A stretch of 64,000 bases of DNA from Trogon surrucura (taxonomy: Eukaryota; Chordata; Aves; Trogoniformes; Trogonidae), in NCBI GenBank assembly GCA_020746105.1, contig CM036634.1, positions 1,178,001 through 1,242,000 of the forward strand, given 5' to 3'. Below the pieces are notes generated by a model that ran no database searches, had not been told where the DNA came from, and was given only the letters and a program-made list of their open reading frames with translations. This document shows, in pieces, positions 39,418 through 50,434 of the stretch. The stretch's first letter is position 1. Each line of letters begins with the position of its first letter. Both the position numbers and the translations under genes were made by a program.

Positions 39418-40600
39418 TTAATCAGACAATGACAAATCTGCTCCTGATCAGCCACAATCAGCTGCCATTTCCCCAGGAAAGTGGGGAATTACCATGCACA
39501 CAAACTTCCCCTGATTTCAGCCGACGTCGTCGACAGAGAACGGGAACAAAGGAGCTTGGGACAAATACGCCAGTGCCCCGGCTGTAAACGATAATGGGAG
39601 TTGTCCAGTGTAAGCATAAAAGACATCTAATAAATCTAATGACCTAATAATTAAGAGAATTAATCAGCGTAAGACAAGCCTAGCCCTGCTTAACAGCGGT
39701 ACCAGCCACTCCATGCACATGATGGAATTATGATTCATTAACAAAAGATGAGATGGTGGGAACAGACCAATGGCAGTCAGAGGGACGGAGGGAAGCACGG
39801 ACGAGAAACACCCCGTTGGGCTGGTGGGTTCCTCGAGGTCAGGTGGGAGTTTTTGTCTCTTCACCACCAAAAGGAGAGCCTCCTTCCAAACAGAGTCACC
39901 CGCTGCGAGCAAAGTGCTCTTTGCTGCTTGTGACTTTTGGAGGGGTGTTAAAACAAGTGAGTCATCCAAATCGTCATGAATGCCCTAGAAATAGTGGGAG
40001 ATATGGGCAAAAACCGCTGCTGATTAATCAGCATCCTGCAGAAATTATTGGAATTGGATAGTAGACAGCAAATACGCCTTTAGTTAAGCCCTACTGCACA
40101 CTGCATTACTGTATGATACTAATAACTAACCAGGGGGAAAAAAAAGTCTTTTACTGGCTGATACTGTCTCCAAATAATAGAAATTAATCAGCAGATGGTA
40201 AATGTACTTCCATAAAATCGCCAGGCTCCACGCTCCCTGTTGATTGGCCTGAGTTACTCATGATAATCAAAGGAATATCGCTAATCAACCAGTACGGCCC
40301 GTGAACAATGGGATTAGTTAATTAACATAAGGCAGGTACATTTTCATTTAGTCGATGCTGACTAGGAGCTGCGGGCATTTCTCGTCATAAGGAGAAATTG
40401 TCTGCTTACCTGGCGCTTCCCAGGAAACCGCTCCAATCAGATGTGACTAAAATTAACTGCCGCCCCCGAAAACGGCAAGAGCACCCGGCTGCATCAGCAT
40501 AAAGTAAATATAGCCTCAATTAGCCACTCTCTGTAATTCACACAAACAATGGGAGTCTTTACCACAGCCCCAAATGGCTCTGATTAACCAGCATGGCTTA
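39418..40600. repeat. possible highly diverged ~80-bp periodic repeat
   Basis: TTAATCAG-like octamers, or close variants, occur near 39,418, 39,660, 40,024, 40,183, 40,264 (ataatcaa) and 40,583 (ttaaccag). Most spacings are close to multiples of 80 (242, 159, 81, 319), with one exception of 364. A second motif, aatgggag/aatgggat or similar, recurs near 39,593, 39,991, 40,306 and 40,545 with spacings of 398, 315 and 239, also near multiples of 80. Intervening sequence aligns poorly by eye. This could be an ancient satellite remnant, a conserved element with phased homeodomain-like sites, or chance. Confidence 0.3.
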
Positions 40601-41935
40601 AGAGTCAGGATAATTAATGAGCAGGAGGGAAATATATGGAATACATACAGTTAGGCACCCCTATCCTGTGTTCCCTGGGATGGCTGGTGTTTCTCCTATG
40701 TGTTTTTTCCAGTCCAGGTGCCCAGGAGGTGACTGCGGACCAGCTGAGCCCCTTTTTCCCAGTCTCCTGGCCAGTCTGCATGGATGCTCTGGCCCTTTGC
40801 CACCAGAGCATCTGCTGAGGGATGCTGGATGAGTCTGAGGTGCACTAACGCTGGTCCAAGACAGCAGCTTACTCGCATCCTGGACAGGTCGGACTTGTTC
40901 CCATCACTGGTTCTCCAGCTTCCAAGTCCAGCCTTGCAAATGGCTTTGCCCACTCCACTCAAAACCTTGCACCCCATCTTTCATCTCTGGCTGTGCCACG
41001 TCCAGCACCTCCAGGCAGCCAGTGGTGCCAGTCCAGCCCCAGCCTTGGCTGAGAAGGACACCAGACTTTTGCTATCCAAGTCAGGCAGTTCATATTTGCA
41101 GTCTGTTTCTACTCAGCATATTTTTCTAGCTTGCAGTAAGTCCTTTGCACATCACCCTGGACTGTGCAGAAGCCTCTAACGAGGCTGGGACATGATTATC
41201 CCAGTGCAACTGTTCCTCACTGCTCTGCCTTCCGCCTCCCTCACAGAAAAGATGAGAACTGCTCACATGAAACGAGGATGCCACCAATTACTCTGCATTT
41301 CTCAGAGGGGGGGATTTAATCTGTGCAGAACAAATAGCTCAGACGGGAACCACAAGTATCTGCAATTCCCAGGCATTAGAGGATGCTCTCCCTAAGTAAA
41401 TACCTCTAACAGGTGAGCGCTCTCCAGAAAAACACACAAAATCACTCAGCAAGAAGGCAAGTGATCTTCCAGCGAAGCAGCACTGCTGCGGGTGGGTGGC
41501 TCTGTCAACAGTAGAAAATACTGAATTTCGAACATCAGTCTGGCCTCTCTTCGTTCCACCCAAGCATGAGGTGGGGAGCATCTTCAGCTTCATCGCCCTG
41601 GAGACCCAAGGCCACCACAGACAGTCGGGGGGGGAGCCCCTAGCAAAGGTCCCAAGCCTTCATAGCTCAGTTTCACCACCTTGGTTAGGGTAGTTCCTTC
41701 TTTTTTCCTTGGCAAAGCGAGCTCTGCGTTTCTTCCCATCTCAGACAGCCAGGCCCCAAGGCCTCCAGGTAGCCTCCCCAGCCTCCTCTTTCTGCAAACA
41801 CCCAGAGATGTCAGAGCTGCTTCCCTGACCTACGCAGAGCTGGAGAGAGATTCTATTGCTACTTTATTATGCTATATGATATCAGTGTATGTATTAACAT
41901 ATCAGATCTATTAACTGTATTGTGTTATATTATAT
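40601..41935. other. non-coding stretch, nothing recognised
   Basis: No conserved exon is seen. The right end becomes AT-rich before a short CR1 tail. Confidence 0.5.
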
Positions 41936-41982
41936 TATTGAAGGTCCCTTCCAACCCAAACATTTCTATGATTCTATTCTAT
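41936..41982 (+). repeat. very short CR1 3' tail
   Basis: Only the last ~45 bases remain ('gaaggtcccttccaaccca', 'aacatttctatgattctatt'), flanked by AT-rich sequence. This is an extreme 5' truncation or an eroded copy. Confidence 0.8.
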
Positions 41983-42321
41983 TGTTATGTTATATGTGGT
42001 GTCATGCCATGCCATATATTGGATACCCTATATTACTCAACCTTTTCAGGCCACTTATCCTTTTCTTGGCATAAGAGTCTCCCGACACCACCCATAGCCC
42101 TTTATTGTTAGCAAGAATACTTGGCATCTCTGGCTGGTCTTTGTACACAGCCTTTCAAAATTGTGTTTGGATACAAATCAGCCTCTACTTCCAAATCACA
42201 TGTCATACATCACCATTTCCAGGAGCTTAGGGGTTTCTAGGATGCTGGGTCTCACTCCCAGCCCCAAAAGCAGAGGTTTTGGGCTGGGGCTGGAGCGTAT
42301 TTCAGCACCGTCATCAATGCC

Positions 42322-43507
42322 TGTTTTGGTTTGGTCTGGCCAGATTTCGGCGGCGGGGGGGGGGGGGAGCTGCAGGGTGGCTTCTGTAAGAACCTGCTAG
42401 AAGCTCCCCAAGATTGATAGAGCCAATGCCAGCCGGCTACAAAGAGGGACCCGCCGCTGGCCAAGGCTGAGCCTATCAGTAAGGTGATAGCAGAGGAACC
42501 CTCTGTGAAAAACATATTTAAGAACGGGAAAAAGAACTGCGCCATAACAGCTGGCACAGAGATGGAGGAGTGAGAATCTGTGCAGACACCAAGGTCAGTG
42601 AAGAAGGAGGCGGGGGAGGATGAGCTCCAGGCGCCGGAGCAGAAGGAGTCCTCCGGGTCCGTGGTGAAGACCATGGTGAAGCGGGTTGTCCCCCTGCAGC
42701 CCATGGGCGAGGTGCAGATGTCCACCGTGAGGATCACCGCGTAGATGTCCACCGAGGACTCCACGCCGTGTGGGTGGATGCCTGAAAGGGGACTGTAGCC
42801 CGTGGGAAGCCGCATCAGAGCAAGTTGCTGCCGGAACCTGTAGCCCGTGGAAGAGGGAATGCCCACGCTGGAGCAGGTTGGCCGGTGGGACTTTTGGGAC
42901 GTTGTGGGTGGCTCACGCTGGAGCAGTTTCCCCGAAGGACTGCGCCTCAGACTCACGAGGGGTGGGCTGCCCCTCGTGAGGTGTCTCCCGTTGGGTAGTT
43001 TGTGATGAATTGCCCTTCGTGGGACGACTCACGTGGAGAAGAGAGCGTGAAGTTTGTCTCCCGTGAGAGGGACCCCACAGTGGCCCTGGGGAAGAGTGAA
43101 GAGTCCTCCCCCGGAGTGAAGAAGCGGTGGAACCAACATCGGATGAACTGACCGTAACCCCCATTCCCTGTCCCCCTGCGCCGCTCGGGGGGGAGGAGGT
43201 GGAGAAACCGGGATTGATGTTAAGCCCGGGAAGAAGGGAGGGATGGGGAGGTGTTCTGTTTGTTAAGATTCGTTTGCTCTTTCTCACTTCTCACTACTCC
43301 TCTCTGATTAGTTCTTTTAATAAATGTATTTAATTTCCCCAAAACTGAGTCTGTTTTGCCCGGGACGGTAAATGAGGGTGATCTCCCTGTCCTTATCTCA
43401 AACCCTGAGCCCTTGGAGACATTTTCTCCCCCTGTTCAGCAGTGAAGGGGGGAGTGAGAGAGCGGCTGTGTGGGTACCTGGCGGCTGGCCAGGGTCAACC
43501 CACGACA
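42322..43507 (+). mobile_element. solo LTR of an avian ERVL-type retrovirus (1,186 bp)
   Basis: The element starts TGTTTTGGTTTGG and ends ...AACCCACGACA, giving canonical TG...CA ends. It is flanked by a 5-bp target duplication ATGCC (42,317-42,321 and 43,508-43,512). Five bases is the usual duplication length for ERVL. Internally it has the layout of a long avian ERVL LTR. A G-run lies near the start, a 'catatttaagaacgggaaaa' TATA-like region comes next, and then a series of imperfect 'cccgtgg...gctggagcag' units. Near the end are 'taataaatgtatttaatttc' and 'ctgttttgcccgggacggta'. No internal retroviral region lies on either side, so this is a solo LTR left by LTR-LTR recombination. The 234-codon minus-strand frame over it is not a gene. 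Confidence 0.9.
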
Positions 43508-43512
43508 ATGCC

Positions 43513-46500
43513 AATGGGTGCTGGGGCCATATACAGCCCTTCCTCCCTGATTTCCTCCATTTCTGTCTTTGGGCTGGCAGTGAGCTGCTGTTTTAAGGTG
43601 AAAATAGCTGGAGTTTCACAGGCAGCTGCTGATTTAGAGATTCCAGTTTCTGGGGTAACATTTAGACCTTTAAGTATGATAACTGTGGCCAAAAACCTTA
43701 AAAAGAAATATCCCAAGAATGAAAACCTTCCATTTAATCACTGCTACTCATGCACAGTTCTCTAACTGCTGGCTAACGCACACCAGCAACAGAGCAAACG
43801 CTTGCAAGGTGATGATAACAATGAAAGTTTTGTCTGTAGAAATAGATTTTCTACCTTCTGCTGCCTCTCCTTATTGGGCGGGGGAAGAAGTCTTGTGAGA
43901 GAGAACCTCAATTTGCACCCCTTGCAAAGGCCTCATTATTACAAGAGATTTTAAAATAGCCAGGCAAATTATAAACGTATATGGGCTATTTTAGAGGAAC
44001 CTTTTATAACCCCCGTAGGCAACGTGAATAGCAGGAAATGATATCGCTGTTATAGCTGTAGGGTTGGTACTGTCTGTCGGAGGTCGGTAATAGCAAGAGC
44101 TGTCCTGTCTCGGGCAGGTTTTGAAGCAGAAAAAAGCCCAAAAGCCAAAGTGTGCTGCTGGCACATGCTGCCCGAGGCTGCTTAACCTGAGCTGAACCAT
44201 TTCTGAACCAAAAAATCGTCTGACACGTCAAACCCTCCATCGGGGTAGAGACGCAGCTGGTGGCAAAATCGCAGTAGGAGCAAAAGATTTGAGAGATCAC
44301 ATCTACCCAGATTTTTTTACTATGTGCAGATGTGGAAGTCTAATCTTTCTAAACCTCCTGGTTTTATGCACAAAACCAAAAAAGTAAAAGATGTCTGAGA
44401 GCTGGAGTCCTGCTAGGCTTTGCTCAGCAAAGGTTTCCCCTGAAACCATGAGAACTGGAAGCTTAATGTTTCGAGGGTTTTTTTAAGTAGAGAAATACTG
44501 ACTCATACGTAAGAATCAGTCCCAAGCATCCCTTAGAAGGAGAAAAGCCAGATCCACCCACCCACGGTCCCCATTATTACAGTAAAAAATACCTGACAAC
44601 TGCTGGAATTAGCTTCCCCGATGACAAATACGGGTTTTCCTTGGGGTTCTCCTTTTGCTACAGGGCTTCTCTGTTGTGCTTTTATTTCCTCTTTATAAAG
44701 AGGCAGAGGGGAATGCTTGTGGTGTGTGTTTTCATACATCACTCCCTGCATCCAACAGCGAGGGTTGAATTTTCGGCTCACCCAAGGGCTTGCGGAACTC
44801 ACAATTCGCCGCAGAGAGGTAGCCCCGACCACTTCTTGGGGTCGCGTTAGAAGACTGGAAACACAAAGAGCACAAAAGAAATTACCAGCTCAGATCTCCA
44901 CCCGGATTAGAATGAGTTAGGGCACAAAAAGGACAATCTGATGCGATTCCACACAGGGAATGAGTGATGGGCAGCTTCCACCGAGGGGTTTTCAAACAGA
45001 GGGCTTGCATTCCTAGCAGCTTTTCTACAGCAATTCGTGTTAAACAACTTCTCCTCCTGAAAAAAAAGGCTTTCTGTCACCCAGATCATTTTGTTTCTGA
45101 AAGGTCCTCCTTACATCTTCCCCGTAACTCAGCCCACTTCACACCCAGGTGTAGGAACCCAGCATCAGTGCTGGTGCTGGCAGCGAGAACCATCGCGTCT
45201 CGTGCTTTTCGCACTGAGCAGGTCTCACCGTGGGGCAGCTTTGGAAACCATCGCTTCTGGCATGGAGCATTGGCTCGAGCTGTTTCATCCAGCTTCCAGC
45301 CAGACTTTGGTTACAGTAAATTAAAAACACTGGCTGCTCTCAAATGCATCTCAGCGATGCATCGGTGTCCCAAAGCTGCACTGCCCTGTTAGACCTTCCA
45401 AGCAGGACTCAGGGCAGAAGCACCAAACGTTACAGTTTCTAATGACTCCAGTTGAAATCCCATCCCTCCTAGGATCCCCCAGGCACCGTGCAGTTCTCCT
45501 GCACATATCTCTCTTCCCTCAAGCCTGTCTCATCAGCACATCTCATCCTTGTCAGCAGCTTTAGCCCCAAAAGCCAGGGGAAGACCCTCACAGCTACTGA
45601 CAAGCGGGATCCTGGGCTGGAGGATGTCTCCTCTGCTCTCAGCAGCTCCTTCCAGCTCAGGAGAGCTGCACGTCTCCTTCAGGCCAGCAAATTCAAGCGC
45701 AAAAGTGAGGAACCACTTCAGACTCCCGGGAGTACGAGCATCTGTCTGCACTTTGAGCTGCTCCCCTGCTGCTGTAAGTCACATTCCCCTGGTGTGCTCC
45801 AGCAAAGAGGGAGAACTTTGTCCACTTGTGGGACCTGGGAAGACCATCAGCCCTCTCAACCTTCACAAAGGCCACTGAGAAGCGTCCCTGGCCTCGGCAC
45901 AGCAGCCATCGCTTCTTTTCACGCAAGAAAACACTACGTGGCTGCAGGAGCGGGGTAGGACAGCTGCAGGTCTTTCATCTCAGCAGCTCATCTCTACAGC
46001 AAAAATATATCCTGACAGACCCAGAAGACAACCCTCGGCACGGTTAAATCTCAGTGATGAGTTACTCTCCTGCAGAATGAACAGCTCTGGTAACAAATGA
46101 GCTGACGGTGACCCGCAGTTTGGGAGTAAAGGGAATTACTGAGCATTTTAAGGAGACTTATCTTTTCCCTTCATGTGGGTAGGCATCGACTTCAACACTT
46201 TCTTTCCCCCCTTTTTTGGCAATAACTCTTGCAGAGTAAACTCTGTGTTGCCGGAGAAGCTGGAGACAAACCCAGCCCAAAGCCGCATCCTCCTCATTCA
46301 GACGAGTCAGGAAAGCACTAATGCGCAGCACTACTCCCTAAAATTTCAAAGAATTCCTCTTTGCTGCTTAGTTTTAAGTGGGGTCCTAGACAGCGGCAGC
46401 GAAGCTCTGGAGCTGCTCTCCTGGAGGAGAAAAGGCACATCTTCCAGCCTGTTCCTCTCCTCCTCTGAGAAGCTTCCAACAACATCCTCAAACATTTACA

Positions 46501-49251
46501 GGGGCATGAAACGGAGATCAAGCGCCCTGAGCACGCTGAACAGAAGCAACCGGGCTGTTTCTCAAGCTCGAGGTTGGGGTTTGTCTCCACAAGCCATCGA
46601 AACAAGGTACAGGGACCTCTCGGCATTTCAAGAACAGAATGGCCCGTGCTCAGGGCTGCAAGGGCAGTGTGTGGTGACACCCCAGCTCCTGCCCTCGGCT
46701 GTTCCTCCTGGTCGTTGACCCAGCACAGGGTCTTTTCCCTGCCATCCTCTGGATGGCTCCAAAGACCTGCTGCAGCTGAGAGTATCAGCCAGAGCGGAGC
46801 TGCAGCTGTCAGTGCTCAGCAGGTCCTGCCTGCACTCCAGCAGTAAAAAAAAAAAAAAGGTCTAAATATCTTGACATACACAAGTGCTACAGTCTAGCTC
46901 CATCCACTGCCTCACACCACTCTTTAAGGGCTTCTCCCAGGCAAGTGTTAAACTCCAGAAACCCAACATTACTACGATACTGTATCACGTAAAGCTCCAT
47001 TGCAAGAGTACTCGCAGCTCAGTTCCGAGTTAAAAGGAGACATCCCTCTTGAGAATCAAACACAATAGAGAGACCTCCACTAGATTGTGTAGTTCTCTTT
47101 TTTTTTTCCCCCGTGAAATATCTGCAAGTCATGACAGCTACAGTCACCCTCCAGCTCAATCAAAAAGCTTCAGCAGGAGCAAGACCAGACCCTCCTGGGC
47201 AAGGGTCACCTGAGCTGAACCATCAACATCTGTGCATCAGACCTCCAGTAACCACATTTGTGCTTAACACAGATTGCTTAGGATTGCTTAATACAGCCCT
47301 CGGCACCTCAGCCCTTGCAGCTCTGCACCACAGACCCTGGCACCTCAGCCTGAGCTCATAACCCACGGCCACCTCCAAAGCCAAAGGGCAGGAAGAGGCC
47401 CCTCTACAGGGCAAACTATACGCCCAAGAGGTGTGTCCAAGAAAACCACTTGAAAACTTTGCCTGCGTTATGTCCCGCTTCGTTAGAGAAGCTCTTCCCC
47501 AAACCCAGTGATCAGACGAGTCCTCACCAGGTCACGATCCACCTGAGGCTTCAGGACTCACCTGGAAAATCTCAACTTGTCTGCAAGTCTCTGTGCAGGC
47601 AGGCAGAGCCAGCAAAGACATTTTATGTGTGCTACAAGGGAGAACATCTCTTGACACCACATGGACACCATAGAATTCCAGGTCCTTCTGTTACTAATAA
47701 GCATGAAATGTTCTTTGAAGAATCTTCTTTTAGATCTTCAGACCCACCAGCCTGACCATAGCCCAGCAGATGCTGTCTCTGATCCAGCCAAAGCTCTTCC
47801 TGGGGTTTTTTTCCCTGGTGAGTGTGGTGATGCTGAATGAGCTGCAGCTGAAGCTTTTTTTCTTCTCCTGGCAATGGGAGGGCTCCTGTAAGAGCATCCC
47901 CCAGTGACCAGTGAGAGCTGAGCCCTGGCAAAGCTCATCTCACAGTGCTGCAGGGCTGGGGTTTCCCCCTTGGGCAGATCGGCCGGTGCTGCAGAAGCTG
48001 CGGCTGGTGAGCAAAGCTTTTGGCATGGCTCACAATATTTCTGAGGTGATTTTTTGCTGCCATCCTGCCAATCCTCACATCGCTCCTTCACCTGCCAGGA
48101 TGAAACGAGGATCCGGGTGTTGGAGCAGCGGAGATCTTGGGAGAGATGGCAGCAGATGCACGGGAGCAAATGCAGAGTCGCTGCAGGGAAGCCGAGGCAC
48201 AGCTTCATTCTGAGCTGAAAAAAAGATGAGAAAAGTAAGCAAAGGCAGAAATAGCTGCTTGGGCTTACATGAGCCGTGGGGGGTACAAAACAAGGTGGGA
48301 GGAGGTGCACTCCAGCAGAGGAACATCACCGCAGCGTGCTCTTCTCGGGGATCACGGAGGGCAATGCGGGTTCCTCCGCCCAAAGACCCTTTTTGCAGCA
48401 CGCAGCAGGGAAGGAACAGCACTTTCTGTGGTTGGTTGGTTGGTTTTTTTTCTTCCCATTCTGTGCAGGCTCGTATCACTTTCTGAGCAACCCTGATATG
48501 CTGAGCAAACACCTTCACCAGTCTGGAAATCCATAGAGGAAGGGATGGGAGGGCAAAGAGGGTTCATCTCTAGCCCAGGGGGGAACCTGTAGCCCCATCC
48601 TGGGGCAGCTCAGGGGAAAGAAGGATCTGACCCACTGCTGCCTTTCTTTTCCTATTGCTCCTCCTCCTGGACTGTCCCTCCTCCTGCAGCTGGATGGCAA
48701 CCCCACACCAAGAAACTGCCTCACAGGAGTTTGGGAGTAAGATGGAGTTAGGCCCTACATGGCAGAACATCGTACAATTTCTGTTATTCCTCGGTTCCCA
48801 GATGGAAGCTGGTTCACTGAAAAATGCTCTCCTGGTTTCTATCGTAGTGTCCAGCACCCAGAACAGATTTTTTCAGAGTGAAACGCAGCAGCAGCTGACT
48901 TTGGACACGGGATAATAGAGACAAAAGCGGGAGCAAAGAGAGTTTGAACTTCCACTGTCCAGAGCAGTTTCTTTACACCAACAGGTCCTCCAAAGAGAGG
49001 AACAACAGAACATCAAGAGACCTGAGACTCCCCTGAGCAACCTGTAAACTCGCATCTTGCTTCCAACAGTGTTCACCGCGCAAGCTCAAACCCCCTGGTC
49101 ATCCTTCACCATTTCCATCTGCCACCCCCAGCTCATTCTGGCCCTTGCTGGAGAAGCAAATGGTGACAAACCAACCCCAATGATTCCATGAATTGTCGAA
49201 GAACCATCAAGTTCTGTTACAAAAGTCCACCCCTAAAGCAAAGTTCCCGTT
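43513..49251. other. non-coding stretch, no gene seen
   Basis: Nearly 6 kb to the right of the solo LTR with no exon that I can support. Homopolymer A/T runs occur at about 46,845 and 47,100. Confidence 0.5.
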
Positions 49252-49535
49252 CCAGTAGCCCCAGGCTGGTCCCAGTCCATTCCCTTAGCCTGTGCTGGTC
49301 CCAGTTCCCTTTCCAGTAGCCCTGAACCCATCCCAGCCTGTCCCCTTTAGCCCCTGCTGGTCCCAGTGCCCATCCCAGTAGCTCTAAATCTGTCCCAGTC
49401 CATCCCCTTTAGCCCCTGCTGGTCCTAGTCTCTCTCCCAGTAGCTTCAAGCCCACCCCAGTCCATCCGCTTAGCCCCTGCTGGTCCCAGTGCCCCTCCCA
49501 GTAGCCCGAGCTGGTCCCAGTCCATCCCCAGGGCA
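49252..49535. repeat. ~62-bp minisatellite, about 4.6 units
   Basis: Units beginning 'ccagtag' start at 49,252, 49,313, 49,375, 49,437 and 49,498, a period of 61-62 bases. Each holds variants of 'cccagtccatccccttagcc' followed by 'cctgctggtcccagt'. The copies differ at several positions, so the array is not young. Confidence 0.92.
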
Positions 49536-50365
49536 CAGGTGCAGGAGCTGGGACAGGGCCAGCCAACCCTTGTGCTGCGGATGCTGCCCCACCGAGAAGC
49601 TGCACCAGAGAAAGCCGGGGCTGAGCTGAGCCGACACCCCGCTTGGCAGCACCGCACGTGCTGGTGCCCCAAACTGGAGCAGCGCGATGCTCTGGAGCCT
49701 CCTGGAGCTCCTCCTTCCCCTTCGGCTCGGCCGGGCAAGTCCATCTAAATAAAAAACACACCCTGCTCATCCCTCCTTCTGGGCAGCGCCTGCCTCTGCC
49801 CACGCCTTGCTTCTGTAGGGCTGGGGACCTTTCCTTCCCCATTCAATGTTTCAGTCAGACTGTGTTTTGATCTCTGTGTAGCACAAATTTCTGACTTGGC
49901 TTTCTCTAGCCCAAGTTCAATATCTCCGAAGTCTAAGTCCTGACCTCCTCCTCCATAATTCAAGGCTTATGTTTAAGTCATTGTTCTTACTTGAGACACT
50001 CTGCTAGGGAGGATGTTCTGGTCTTCCAGGTTTAGCGTAGGAATATACCTCAGACGCAGAAAGGCTACTCACACTTTCACCTCACTAAAAACACGTGGCA
50101 ACCCTCCCATCGTACCAGGCACAGTTCCTCTTTCTTTTAAGAATAAATATTTATAAACAAAAAGAAGAGATTCAGACAGCTACGATGTTAAAAATTTTCC
50201 CGCCAACAGCAAAAATGTCTCTTTCATGTGAGGTCACAAGAACAAGTTAACAACACCAACACAAGGCAGCACTGTCTAAAGCCCCTCTCTCCAACGCCAC
50301 GGTCCCGCATCTCCCATCGCAGCAGCAGCTCCTCTGCGCTTCGCTGGGACTTGCAGCGCAGCTGC
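49536..50365 (-). other. probable MORC2 3'-flank / 3' UTR
   Basis: This is the sequence directly downstream of the MORC2 stop codon on the minus strand. I find no canonical AATAAA on the minus strand in this stretch; a TATAAA variant lies near 50,150. The 3' UTR end cannot be fixed from sequence alone. Confidence 0.35.
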
Positions 50366-50434
50366 TCAGTCTCCTTTTGTGATCAGGTCTTCGATATATG
50401 CGTCCAGCTCATCATCCGTGTTAATATCAATGTC
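50366..50434 (-). CDS. MORC2: MORC2 terminal exon
   Basis: 69 nt in phase 0, encoding the invariant acidic C-terminus '[20 protein letters not shown]' then GD and TGA (stop at 50,366-50,368). It is preceded on the minus strand by a clean acceptor, 'tctttgctttcag'. The sequence is identical to the human terminus as I recall it. Confidence 0.95.
   Translation of the reverse strand, partial: DIDINTDDELDAYIEDLITKGD

Noticed and set aside
42252-42956. 234-codon minus-strand open frame with hydrophobic stretches
   Set aside because: It lies almost wholly inside, and antisense to, an ERVL-type solo LTR with defined ends and target duplication. The frame is a by-product of the LTR.
49384-49842. 152-codon minus-strand frame with repeated WG-type motifs
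   Set aside because: It is generated by the 62-bp minisatellite, where a period near a multiple of three yields pseudo-periodic protein.
1-50365. Search for the OSBP2 3' end, which flanks MORC2 in human
   Set aside because: I found no segment resembling the conserved oxysterol-binding C-terminus. Either synteny differs here, or the gene is farther away or missing.
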